DNA from: Litoditis marina
Lineage: Eukaryota; Nematoda; Chromadorea; Rhabditida; Rhabditidae
Assembly: GCA_964036275.1 (NCBI GenBank)
Contig: OZ038434.1
Coordinates: 38,029,279-38,093,278 of the forward strand
Direction of reading: 5' to 3'
DNA: 64,000 nucleotides
Part shown: positions 1 to 9,844 of the stretch, one piece after another
Position numbering within the stretch: position 1 is the first letter of the stretch
Layout: every line of letters begins with the position of its first letter
Program-made: the position numbers and the translations under genes
Notes under the pieces: model-generated
Seen by the model: the letters and a program-made list of their open reading frames with translations, nothing else
Told to the model about the DNA's origin: nothing
Database searches by the model: none

Positions 1-560
1 CAAACTTTTCACTCGTCTCAAGTCTCGAGCGTCGCAACAATAAAATTAAAATGATGTGTTATCGTTTCAATTTCAAATACATAACCAATTTTTTCATTAA
101 TTGAGAACTCTTGGCCTATTCAATGTTTTTTCCGATAGGAATTTTGTGTAGAGAACACACTTTGTTTTGCGCTTTGTGCTGTTCGCACTATATTGGTCCA
201 TTTTTTAATAATAATGATATCAATGTTATGTCTTGCAAGAGAGCACCAAACCGTCTAATGAGTCCCCCGAATAGTATTAACACGAGACCCAGGCGACAAA
301 TTAACGTACATCGAACACTGTTTGCTTACAGTCGTTCATACAGAAAAAAAACTATTAATGATCTCTTTCTTTGAAAATTGGCCAATAGACAAACTGTACT
401 AGACCAACAACGCATGAACGATATTATTCGTTGTGCTTTATCGTAATTTTAATAAATTCATTTCTCTCTTTCGTTCTCTTCTTCATCGGTCTTTGTTCTT
501 TCCGTTTGAAATTGTTGGTTCGACCAACACAAGATCGTTCAACATCATATAAGACGGTTC
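1..560 (+). repeat. Repeat unit R, copy I (truncated)
   Basis: Positions 1 to about 545 match 4447-4995 almost base for base, including the run around the string 'gagcaccaaaccgtctaatg'. After about 545 this copy diverges: the next 80 bases or so resemble the reverse complement of about 4095-4175. It is therefore a rearranged copy. Short open frames inside it are not conserved as protein and are not called. Confidence 0.8.
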
Positions 561-3494
561 CAACTAAATTTTTTGAAAAACAGCAACATTTTCCCGAAAT
601 CTTGTCATTAGGAATGCCTTGGCAATATATTGTTTTCCTTGCCAAAACCACCGCTGAATCTCCCCACTTTTGTAAACGTTGTTTTTGACAAGTGTTTCGT
701 ATTTTATTCGTTAATTTGTTTTTCGTTAATAATTGCTTTGACAAGTGCTATTGTGAGTCAAACTTCATTGGCAAATGATAACATAGTTCATTGATATTGG
801 CATGTGATAGGATCTCTCATCGAGATTGACAACTGATATTATCACGCAAACTAGATTGACACTTGTCAACAATGGGCACAAAATTAAACTCGTAATAAAA
901 ATGACAAATTACCACACTCGTATAAAACTGAATAAGAGCATGGGGTATTTTCCTTCCTTACCAACCTAGCAATACAATGGAATTAGTTTTTAACTAGATT
1001 TATCATAATGAATGATTAAGTTTCATGAGATGCTATGATTTCTTGAGTAGGAGCAGTGACAAATAGCGAGCTAATATAAATAATGTCATGTACAACAGTG
1101 GATATACAAACAACGTGAAGATAGTGGAAATCCTGTGCAACTTTGTATATAATATTATTGAATAGAAGAGAAGTCAGCACATTGCTGAAGGCATGGGTAC
1201 ATATTACATGTTGAGAGCTACCATCATCGAGTAGAGACGTGCTCACAATCCCATTCACAACGACGCCTTCCAGGTGGGCGATAGAGCTACGGACACATCT
1301 GAACAGTGAACAGTTACATAATCACAAGCAAAATAGAAACGTTGATATTCACTTATGGGCTCAATAAATTAGCAAAGATAGTTGCATAAATGGCAATTGG
1401 TAAGTTATCTTACTGAATTTTGCACGATTCGCTTCATTTGATTCAGTTAACACTATTCATTTTAATTGGGTTGCATACTGGAGCGAATCATCTGGTTCAG
1501 GAAGAATCGGTTGGACTCTGGTTGGAAAATAGCTGGTTTGGAATGAAATTCGCCAAGAAAGTCAGTAATCGTAAATCGTTTAAAAGGGAGTGCACACAAT
1601 TCTAAGCAACCACAAAGATGAACCAGGGAAAACATTGCACAGTTTTAAGTAAATCGCTTTTCACACCGTTGATAAGAGGTCATGTATGGAGTAAATCGCT
1701 CATCACAACGTAAATAAAAGGTCATGTGTGGATACCAAAATTACCAAGCTTCCTTGAACAAAAAAAAACAGCTGTTCTAACTCACATCTTTTTGTATGGT
1801 CGTGTAGATCCTAACGGACGACTAACAAGAGTAATCTCTGGACAGAACCTGAAATATAACAAGGCAATTACACAAATTAGAATAATACAGAAACATTCCA
1901 TGAAAAACAAAGAAGGACAACATACACTTGCATAAAACGACACCAGTGGGGTTAAACGTGACTTACATGAACTTATGAAACAAAAATATGCAAAATAGCA
2001 CAAAAACTAATGATGAAAATTATTTTTTATAGGAGCTGGCGGCGGTCCGAAGTTCGAAAACGTCAACCGCAGCGCGACCGCGCCGCGTCGCTCGTCAACA
2101 GTAGCCAGCGTAGCTTCATAATTCAACCGTTCCATTTTGTAAACTTTTGTGTTTTTTGTGTATTTTTTGTTATTTAGATTTCTTTTATTTGTTTCAGTTC
2201 TGCTGTTGTTTTTATGTCAGTATTTTCAGGGTACTGCGGCGTGTGTGCGATTAGTTTTTTTCGTGAAGGAGTCCTTTTCTTCAATAAAAGTGAGTTATCC
2301 CTATAGTTCTTCATGTTTATGTATTTTCATTTTGTTTTTTCATCCCACTCGGAAAAACGTCATGCGATAAACCCACGTTTTCTTAACCCTTTACTGTTAG
2401 CCGCTATTACCTGTTATAGATATCACAACTTGTTTTTTAGACTTCTTCTTTGTCTACTTATCACGCTGTTTTTGCCTACAGTATGTTTTGTCTTCAAACT
2501 TCTATAGAGTCTCGTATCTGCGTATGTGGCATTATACTGTCCAACAGTAATCTGTTTTTGCACTTTGTTAATTGTGTTTTTTTTCAGATTCGAGCGTCGT
2601 CCGTCCTTCTGTTCTCAGGATCGTCTAGGTGCCAAATGCTACGACAAGAAAGAGTGGATCTCAGTGGCAGCTTTTTATTCTCAATTTACTGTTGAATAGG
2701 AAGATCGTATAAGGAGTGAGATGTTTTTTTGTTTCTTATAACAAATTTACCCAGATTTTTGTCAATTCAAAGGATTAGTTTGGTCGTGTACCCTCTTGCT
2801 TTCTATGTTCGTTTTAACACTTTGCTTCGCATAATCACATTTTATTCTAGATTTTCACGTTTTCGGCTAATCGTGGAACTATACTTATGATTATCCGGGT
2901 ACTAACATGTTTTTCATACTCACGAACCGAGATTCCTGTAACTTATTTACTAATTTTCCTATTTTTGCGTTTTCCTATTGAACTTACATCTCTAACGTAT
3001 TTCACGTATACTCATTGTTGTTATGGTGGTAATAAGTGCAATACCCCGGGTATAGAACATTTCATGTCTTTTTTACTATTAGATTGTCTCGCCCTCGGTA
3101 GAGGAATAGGCTAATTTTTTCGTACTACTTCTTGAGTGCTAACAACTATATATTTTTTAGTGCTAATAACTATATAATCTAATGTCTGACATCATTTTGA
3201 CTGTGTGTTTTATATTCGGTTTTTTTATTGAAAATTCGACTTATCAACTTTTTTGGCATATGCCAGCTGACGTAATTGTTTTATCATTTGTCACCAGCAC
3301 TCATTCTCAATGACACTTGTCATTTGCAATGAACCTTATTGGCACATGTTAATAAGTCTACAGAGGTTTTATCAAATGGCAAAAACACGTTGACACAATT
3401 GCTCTCTAGCTGCCAATCTGATCGTTCATCCAAACTTATTATACCTGGATTCCCCATGTCCTATCGTCTTTGAACCTCGGCATTTGTGTAATGT
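561..3494. other. Intergenic DNA, no gene recognised
   Basis: AT-rich sequence with only short open frames that lack convincing splice partners, domains or conservation. A GC-rich patch lies at about 2037-2110. The stretch near 1490-1560 resembles about 63680-63720, so part of it is dispersed repeat. I see no RNA gene here. Confidence 0.5.
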
Positions 3495-4099
3495 ATTGTT
3501 GGTTTTCTTGTTAGACCGAACACGAGGTGATATGATGTTCTTTATTTAGTGCTGACGTTTCGGCGGGTTCGCCGTCTTCAGAGCCTGAAAAAGGCATCAG
3601 TCAACTATTTACAACAAAATCGATACAGTCGCGCCGGAATTCAACTCAAAAGTATTCCAAATAGTGCATAGAGAGCATGACTAACTCAAATCTAACAAAA
3701 CTTTGACACACCTTATCCACCGAAGTGGTTGGAGAAATAGTGAGACAACCGAGTGAGATTGTTGACCGGAAGTAAATGAAGCACACTCAGAAACTGCATT
3801 TGCCAAGAAAAGGCACGAGATGCGTGGTAATTGAGATGCACTCGTCTTTCCTGTTCATGGTTGGAGACTTGGCACGTATCCAACAAGCTTCCAGCAGTTT
3901 CCGTGCAGAAGCGATGTTTCTGCATTTATTTGGAATACTTTTGAGTTGAATTCCGGCGCGACGACTGTATCGATTTTGTTGTAAATAGTTGACTGATGCC
4001 TTTTTCAGGCTCTGAAGACGGCGAACCCGCCGAAACGTCAGCACTAAATAAAGAACATCATATCACCTCGTGTTCGGTCTAACAAGAAAACCAACAATA
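3495..4099. mobile_element. 605-bp terminal-inverted-repeat element
   Basis: The ends are inverted copies of each other over about 165 bp: the left arm starts tattgttgg and the right arm ends ccaacaata. A unique centre of about 270 bp separates them. Each arm carries the core ctgaagacggcgaacccgcc followed by gaaacgtc. That is similar to the conserved terminal motif of Penelope-like and other retroelements and partly similar to a hammerhead ribozyme core. A 14-bp direct repeat, atacctggattccc, occurs at 3441-3454 and 4097-4110 and may record the insertion. No transposase is encoded, so the element is non-autonomous. Confidence 0.75.
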
Positions 4100-4189
4100 C
4101 CTGGATTCCCAATGACAGGATTTCGGAAAAATGAGGCTATTTTTCAAAAAGTTTAGTTTAGGAACCGTCTTATATTGAGATTCTCGAGA

Positions 4190-4380
4190 ATGAGCTACAA
4201 TCATAGTTTTGATGTGCCTGAGTTATTTGTTCAACTTCAGGTATGTGAAAAATGGGAGGGATATCTACAAGACTCCGATGAATGGGCAAAATGGGATCTT
4301 ACCCAACCGGGACCCTAGTTTGTCGCATATTACATTCTAAACCCGATTACTTCAGGTTGATCAAAACTATGATCACACTG
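4190..4380 (+). pseudogene. Mini-element carrying a dead fibrinogen-domain exon, copy 1
   Basis: A 191-bp segment, apparently identical to 8241-8431. Near its ends lie inverted 15-bp repeats (aatcatagttttgat / atcaaaactatgatc). From 4241, after an acceptor ending acttcag, the + frame reads VCEKWEGYLQDSDEWAKWDL and then a stop. It aligns with the intact exon at 16978-17077 of the fibrinogen-domain gene, which reads VCKGSEHEYYDGWARWDL. The TAG falls where the intact exon has the glutamine of PGPQF. I read it as a decayed exon copy inside a foldback element. It cannot encode a functional domain. Confidence 0.75.
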
Positions 4381-4446
4381 TATTGCTAATTTCCAAATAC
4401 CGTAGTTGTTTCAGCTTTTCACTCATTAAACCATTCACTCGTTGTT

Positions 4447-5500
4447 CAAACTTTTCACTCGTCTCAAGTCTCGAGCGTCGCAACAATAAAATTAAAATGA
4501 TGTGTTATCGTTTCAAATTCAAATACATAACCAATTTTTTCATTAATTGAGAACTCTTGGCCTATTCAATGTTTTTTCCGATAGGAATTTTGTGTAGAGA
4601 ACACACATGTTTTGCGCTTTGTGCTGTTCGCACTATATTGGTCCATTTTTTAATAATAATGATATCAATGTTATGTCTTGCAAGAGAGCACCAAACCGTC
4701 TAATGAGTCCCCCGAATGGTATTAAAACGAGACCCAGGCGACAAAACAACGTACATCGAACACTGTTTTCTTTACAGCCGTTTATACAGAAAAAAACTTT
4801 TAATGATCTCTTTCTTTAGAAATTGGTCAGTAGACAAGCTGTACTAGACCAACAACGCATGAACAATATTATTCGTTGTGCTTTATCGTAATTTTATTGA
4901 ATTCATTTCTCCCTTTCGTTCTCTTCTTCATCGGTCTTTGTTCTCTCCGTTTGAAATTGTCGGTTCGACCAACACAAGATCGTTCAACATCATAATGAGA
5001 TTCTCAGTAGAAGTTGTTATGGAATTATTATTTCTTTTTATAGAGTGCTTCGACCGTTCATCATTTCCATCATGGTGTCCTGCGCTTTTGCTGAACCGAA
5101 TGCAACTGGTTTTGACAACTTTTCTAGCAAACCCGGAAACGGTGGGTTCATCGGTTCCATCTTTGCTGATTGAGGAATCTAGTGAAATTTGAGGTTCTAT
5201 GAGATCTTTTGTGATTCCTCGTTTGGCTGGCCACATACGCTCACTGGGTAACTAACGACCATGCGTTACGGTGACCCGTTCTTTACGAAAAAATTAGTTT
5301 TCCGCTCAGTTGTTTTATTCTTGGCACAAAAATGCCTGCCACATGTTCGTAATATACCCTTTTCCTGGTGCCACCGGGGAACAATTCACCCTACGAAAGC
5401 TCAAATTAACCTATCAAATGTCAGCTCAGAGCAGCAAATCAAAAGTCGTATATCGAAAACCATAGCCTTGACTTTGTTCCATGCTGAACATGAGCGGAAG
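4447..5500 (+). repeat. Repeat unit R, copy II
   Basis: The first part matches copy I (1-545) and the second part (about 4647-5495) matches copy III (8432-9285) with scattered substitutions. Open frames exist on both strands of the shared part. The best candidate for real coding is the small secreted peptide described at 8829-8957, whose start codon is changed to GTG here (5045-5047). Confidence 0.8.
5045..5173 (+). pseudogene. Paralogue of the 8829-8957 peptide frame, start codon lost
   Basis: The frame is open to the TGA at 5171-5173 and matches the 8829 peptide closely, but the first codon is GTG instead of ATG. The first in-frame ATG is at 5072, inside the hydrophobic segment. Four amino-acid and three silent differences are visible between the copies. 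Either the copy is inactive or the frame is fortuitous in both. Confidence 0.3.
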
Positions 5501-6679
5501 AAGAGCTCGTCTCTTCGTGTTTGGAAGGATTCTGTCGTCTCCGAAGCTCTATTTGTACTGCCGTGCAGTACAATATTAACTAAGAAAAACGAGCAGGAAT
5601 GTTGGATTTCATGAACCTTTGCAAAAAATTAGTATTCAATGCTTCTTTTTGCAGTATCTGTCGAATATGAACTAAGCTGACCGAGCAGGAATGTTGATTT
5701 CATCGGATTTCGTGTATGAAATCAGTATTCACTGCCTTTCTATACAGTGTTTGTCATAAAGAAACAAGTATACAGTTTCCAATACGATGATGAAACAAAA
5801 TAAATATTAAAAATGATGTTTTCTGCGTTGTATTTGAGGCTAGGTCGCATCGTTACCGATCGTTAAGTTTTTTCTGTATCACCTCAGCACTACCCGGGGT
5901 TATCTTTGACGGCAAAAGACAGATGATTCGACTTTGAGAAAGTTATTGAATAAACAAATCGTGCTAAGTGGAATGGAGTCAACTTAAATCAAGTTTGCAA
6001 ATGAATGAATATAGTACCACGCCAGAACAAAAGAACTTTTGAATAAATTGATTTGTTTGCAATGTAACTAAAAAACAGGTACATAATCATTTATCCCGAT
6101 TTACAATGTGGACCCGCACAAATCGTGTACAAGAGATTTGTTGTGTGTTTCCAGTGTTATATATGTGGAGCTTAATTTGTTCAATTGAAACAAATAGAAA
6201 ATGAGTGAAAATGTCTTTTGTGCCGAGATTAACGCTCAACCGGTTATCCCAAAAAACTTAATTGTAATTGGTTTAGTTAGATTTTAAATCATTCCTTGGC
6301 GTACACTCAATGCGCATCAACCAACATGTGCCAAGTAATTCCGTTTTGCTTATTAGTATGATCAGTTTTTGATAAGTATTCAAGTCGTTTGCAACAACTA
6401 TTCCTTATATTCATCTAATTAGCAATAATCTTTGAAAACTTCGTTCTTGTAGATTTTTGTTCAAGGTAGGACACGAAAAAAACATTTTTTAGCAACTCCA
6501 GGAGCTGACAAAACGTGATAAATAAAAATGGAGAAAAAGTAGTGATTTACTTGAAATTACAGTTATTATGAAGTCAAATGATGTGTCGAGAGTCATACAT
6601 ATCATAGCGCCTATCATTATTATGAGTTATACTATCACGCTATGAGACAAGGCACCGTGCCAAATCCTGAAATTGATGG
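5501..6679. other. Intergenic DNA, no gene recognised
   Basis: AT-rich. A short direct repeat (gagcaggaatgttg) occurs at about 5591 and 5680. I see no exon chain or RNA gene. Confidence 0.5.
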
Positions 6680-7020
6680 GCTCAATCTGATTGAGGACCT
6701 ACCTAATCACAGTCTGGCCACGTAATTGCCAACATTCCGTGTTTACGCTTAGTACGGGAGACCCAAACCTGGGTCAGGTAGTGTCCAGGCACCGTAGCGA
6801 AGTCTCCTGAAAAGATCAGCTCCAAGCTGAACTATCTGGAAACTACCTGAACCAGACTTGGGTCACCCACACTATGCTTAAACACGGTAAATTAGCAACT
6901 ATGTGACCATACGATGATTGGGTCCTCAATCAGGGTGAGCTCACTACTTTCACGACTTTGCTACGGTATCAGATAGTTCTGCTTGGAGCTGATCTTTTCA
7001 GGAGGTTTTGCTACGGTGCA
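6680..7020. mobile_element. Nested foldback element (MITE-like)
   Basis: Two inverted pairs are interleaved. About 6680-6785 pairs with about 6840-6945 (contains tgattgaggacc / ggtcctcaatca). About 6788-6841 pairs with 6964-7018 (tcctgaaaagatcagctcca / its complement). No protein is encoded. Confidence 0.7.
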
Positions 7021-7439
7021 AAGAATCGCGCAATAATGCAGAATTTGAACCGTTATACGAAATCTCCGTGGCACCAAAGGTTTCTCAGAGTTTTGAGCGA
7101 CGCAGTGCGTGACGGTGAACGTCTGAGGTTCTTCATAAAATGTCTCTTTTCTTCTCCAATGCTGACTGTTGACTCTTTCATCCCGTTATCATTGTATTTT
7201 GTAGTCAAAATGTTTATTTTCCTCTACTGGGATGAATTCGTAGGTGTGACACTTATTGGATGATCATAGTTGTGGAAGACTGCACCATTTATTGAATTAG
7301 TGATGGCCGATTTGTTGATTGCTTCCGTGTCACTGAATAAGGAATGTACTGGAGATCGAATACATGTTAAATACTTTTGTTAGTTATTATACTCTACTGC
7401 CCTCTTTCCTAAAAGTTTATTAACACACTTGTGATGCTA
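7021..7439. other. Intergenic DNA, no gene recognised
   Basis: Only one short open frame covers most of this stretch. It shows no domain and no splice partner. Confidence 0.45.
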
Positions 7440-7440
7440 T

Positions 7441-7665
7441 ACTAGGGTTGTTAAAGTCGAACTCGAAACTCGACTCGACTCGAAAAAACTCGAAAATTTT
7501 CGAGTCGAGTCGAACTCGAAACTCGAAAACTCGAAATTTCCCAAAACTCGAAAACTCGAAAACTCGAAAACTCGAAAACTCGAAATTTCCCAAAACTCGA
7601 AAACTCGAAATTTTTCAAAACTCGAAAACTCGAAATTTCGAGTTCGATTAACAACCCTATGCTAT
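7441..7665. mobile_element. CTCGA-rich foldback element
   Basis: Ends are inverted (agggttgttaa / ttaacaaccct). The interior is built from repeats of about 8-10 bp (ctcgaaaa, ctcgaaatttcc, cgactcgactcg) and can fold on itself. It is open on both strands only because the repeat lacks stops. Degenerate relatives lie at about 22950-23000, 34735-34825, 54598-54675 and 56282-56420. Confidence 0.75.
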
Positions 7666-7669
7666 ACTG

Positions 7670-8240
7670 ACTCTACAGGTGGACGAAACCAGATTTATTG
7701 ATTTATTGCATTTTAATCTTTCGATCAAGCCACTTCACGGGTTTAATTTTATGAGAATCGTTGTTAGGCCAAGCGGTTGGACCGAGGTTCAATCATTGGC
7801 AGTGAGTCAAGTAAATGGAATAGTCATTCGAATACTATACTTGTCAATAAAATTGAAAAGGGTGAGGGTGACGCTGAAAAAAGATACCTGTAATTGGAAT
7901 AATTGTACTTAGCTGATGTTGGTGACAGTGAAAACCCAATATTCGTTTCAGAAAGCCAACAATGGATACCTGAACAGTGCGTCAGCATACATAAAATCAT
8001 GATCGATCAAACTGACTCCTTTTTGCAGACAAATATCATGGTGTGAATTCAACCTAAGAACATTGAGTTGTTGATGGTGTCGAACCACCAGCCGGTTCTA
8101 AAGAAATATTACAATTGTTTATGTAGTATTGATAAATGTAAACAAAAATAAATCAAATACTACTACGATGATTACATAGTTGTGACTGTGACTTATATTT
8201 CGCTAGGTTAATTAGTTGTAACAACTACGGAGTTTGGAAA
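7670..8240. other. Intergenic DNA, no gene recognised
   Basis: No supported exon, RNA gene or clear repeat apart from the junction with the mini-element at 8241. Confidence 0.45.
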
Positions 8241-8431
8241 ATGAGCTACAATCATAGTTTTGATGTGCCTGAGTTATTTGTTCAACTTCAGGTATGTGAA
8301 AAATGGGAGGGATATCTACAAGACTCCGATGAATGGGCAAAATGGGATCTTACCCAACCGGGACCCTAGTTTGTCGCATATTACATTCTAAACCCGATTA
8401 CTTCAGGTTGATCAAAACTATGATCACACTG
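8241..8431 (+). pseudogene. Mini-element carrying a dead fibrinogen-domain exon, copy 2
   Basis: Same length as 4190-4380 and no differences seen between them. The exon-like part starts at 8291 and carries the same internal TAG. It is joined directly to sequence that in copy II lies at about 4647, so the interval equivalent to 4381-4646 is absent here. Confidence 0.75.
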
Positions 8432-9290
8432 ATTTTAATAATAATGATATCAATGTTATGTCTTGCAAGAGAGCACCAAACCGTCTAATGAGTCCCCCGA
8501 ATGGTATTAAAACGAGACCCAGGCGACAAAACAACGTACATCGAACACTGTTTTCTTTACAGCCGTTTATACAGAAAATACTTTTAATGATCTCTTTCTT
8601 TAGAAATTGGTCAGTAGACAAGCTGTACTAGACCAACAACGCATGAACAATATTATTCGTTGTGCTTTATCGTAATTTTATTGAATTCATTTCTCCCTTT
8701 CGTTCTCTTCTTCATCGGTCTTTGTTCTCTCCGTTTGAAATTGTCGGTTCGACCAACACAAGATCGTTCAACATCATAATGAGATTCTCAGTAGAAGTTG
8801 TTATGGAATTCTCATCTCTTTTTTTAGAATGCTTCGACCGTTCATCATTTCCATTATGGTGTCCTGCGCTTTCGCTGAACCGAATGCAACTGGTTTTGAC
8901 AATTTTTCTGGCGAACCCGGAAACGGTGGGTTCATCAGTTTCATCTTTGCTGATTGAGGAATCTAGTGAAATTTGAGGTTCTATGAGATCTTTTGTGATT
9001 TCTCGTTTGGCTGGCCACATAAGCTAACTGGGTAGCCAACGACCATGCGTTCCGGGGACCCGTTCTTTACGACAAAATTAGTTTTCCGCTCAGTTGTTTT
9101 ATTCTTGGCACGAAAATGCTTGCCACATGTTCGTAATATACCCTTTTCCTGGTGCCACCGGGGAACAATTCACCCTACGAGTGCTCAAATTAACCCATCA
9201 AATGTCAGCTCAGAGCAGCAAATCAAAAGTCGTATATCGAAAACCATAGCCTTGACTTTGTTCCATGCTGAACATGAGCTTATGTTCGGC
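8432..9290 (+). repeat. Repeat unit R, copy III
   Basis: Matches about 4647-5495 with scattered substitutions and small indels. After about 9285 the two copies diverge. Confidence 0.8.
8829..8957 (+). CDS. Candidate 42-residue secreted peptide
   Basis: The ATG follows a T-rich stretch (tttttttaga). The frame gives a short hydrophobic leader, MLRPFIISIMVSCAFA, followed by a polar Gly/Asn/Phe-rich tail starting EPNATGFDNF and ending at TGA 8955-8957. That layout fits a signal peptide plus a small mature peptide, with one N-glycosylation sequon (NAT). The frame is conserved in the second copy at 5045-5173, except for the start. No family is recognised, and open frames in the other frames of the same repeat make chance a real possibility. 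A T-run and AG just before the ATG could also be a splice acceptor. Confidence 0.25.
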   Translation: MLRPFIISIMVSCAFAEPNATGFDNFSGEPGNGGFISFIFAD

Positions 9291-9844
9291 TCAGAACTGA
9301 AAGGTTGTGATTCTCAGTTTTTCGTTGGAATTGAAATGTTCCAGCTCATAAACCTTTTCTGACCGATGACTGCAAGCTGAAGACGATGTACATAAATGGT
9401 ACATTTCACAGCGAGGTCGGTTTTTTTCTACCAGACGTTTTCACTTGAAGGATATCGGAACACAAGTTGAGCAGAGGTTAAGTTGTCGAGCTGTTTTTAA
9501 CTTTGTTTATTAGTTTGATCAGTACACGTGACATTCACATGACAATGCCGCGCGACACGCAACGCGTTCAATCAAAAGTAGGATACAGCAGCTTCACGAG
9601 AAACCATGTTGCTCTCCGGTCTCCTCTAATTACATTTGTTACACAGTGTTGAAATTATTGTAACAATAGCTGTACAACTGTGAAAGGTGTTGTTGTGGAA
9701 AGGTTTTTTGTGCTCGAGCGTAGCGAAACGTTTGGAAGAAAGAAGACCTGCATATATAGTTTGATAGGCAGTCAGGCGTGTGCATTATCAATAGAAACTG
9801 ATTCAGCAATTGATTGTCATATTAATTTACATTTTGCTGTTCAG
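9291..9844. other. Upstream region of the fibrinogen-domain gene
   Basis: The first exon and signal peptide of the 9845-18288 gene should lie here or further upstream, because 9845 follows a clear acceptor. I could not identify a convincing signal-peptide exon with a matching phase-0 donor. Confidence 0.4.

Noticed and set aside
1420..1605. 61-codon frame with a hydrophobic start
   Set aside because: Its second half resembles dispersed repeat sequence near 63680-63720, and there is no splice or homology support.
4928..5236. 102-codon minus-strand open frame, conserved at 8712-9020
   Set aside because: Conservation is explained by the shared repeat unit. No domain or start context supports it, and about 9 of 102 residues differ.
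7448..7654. Long open frames on both strands
   Set aside because: They arise from the CTCGAAAA repeat, which lacks stops in several frames.
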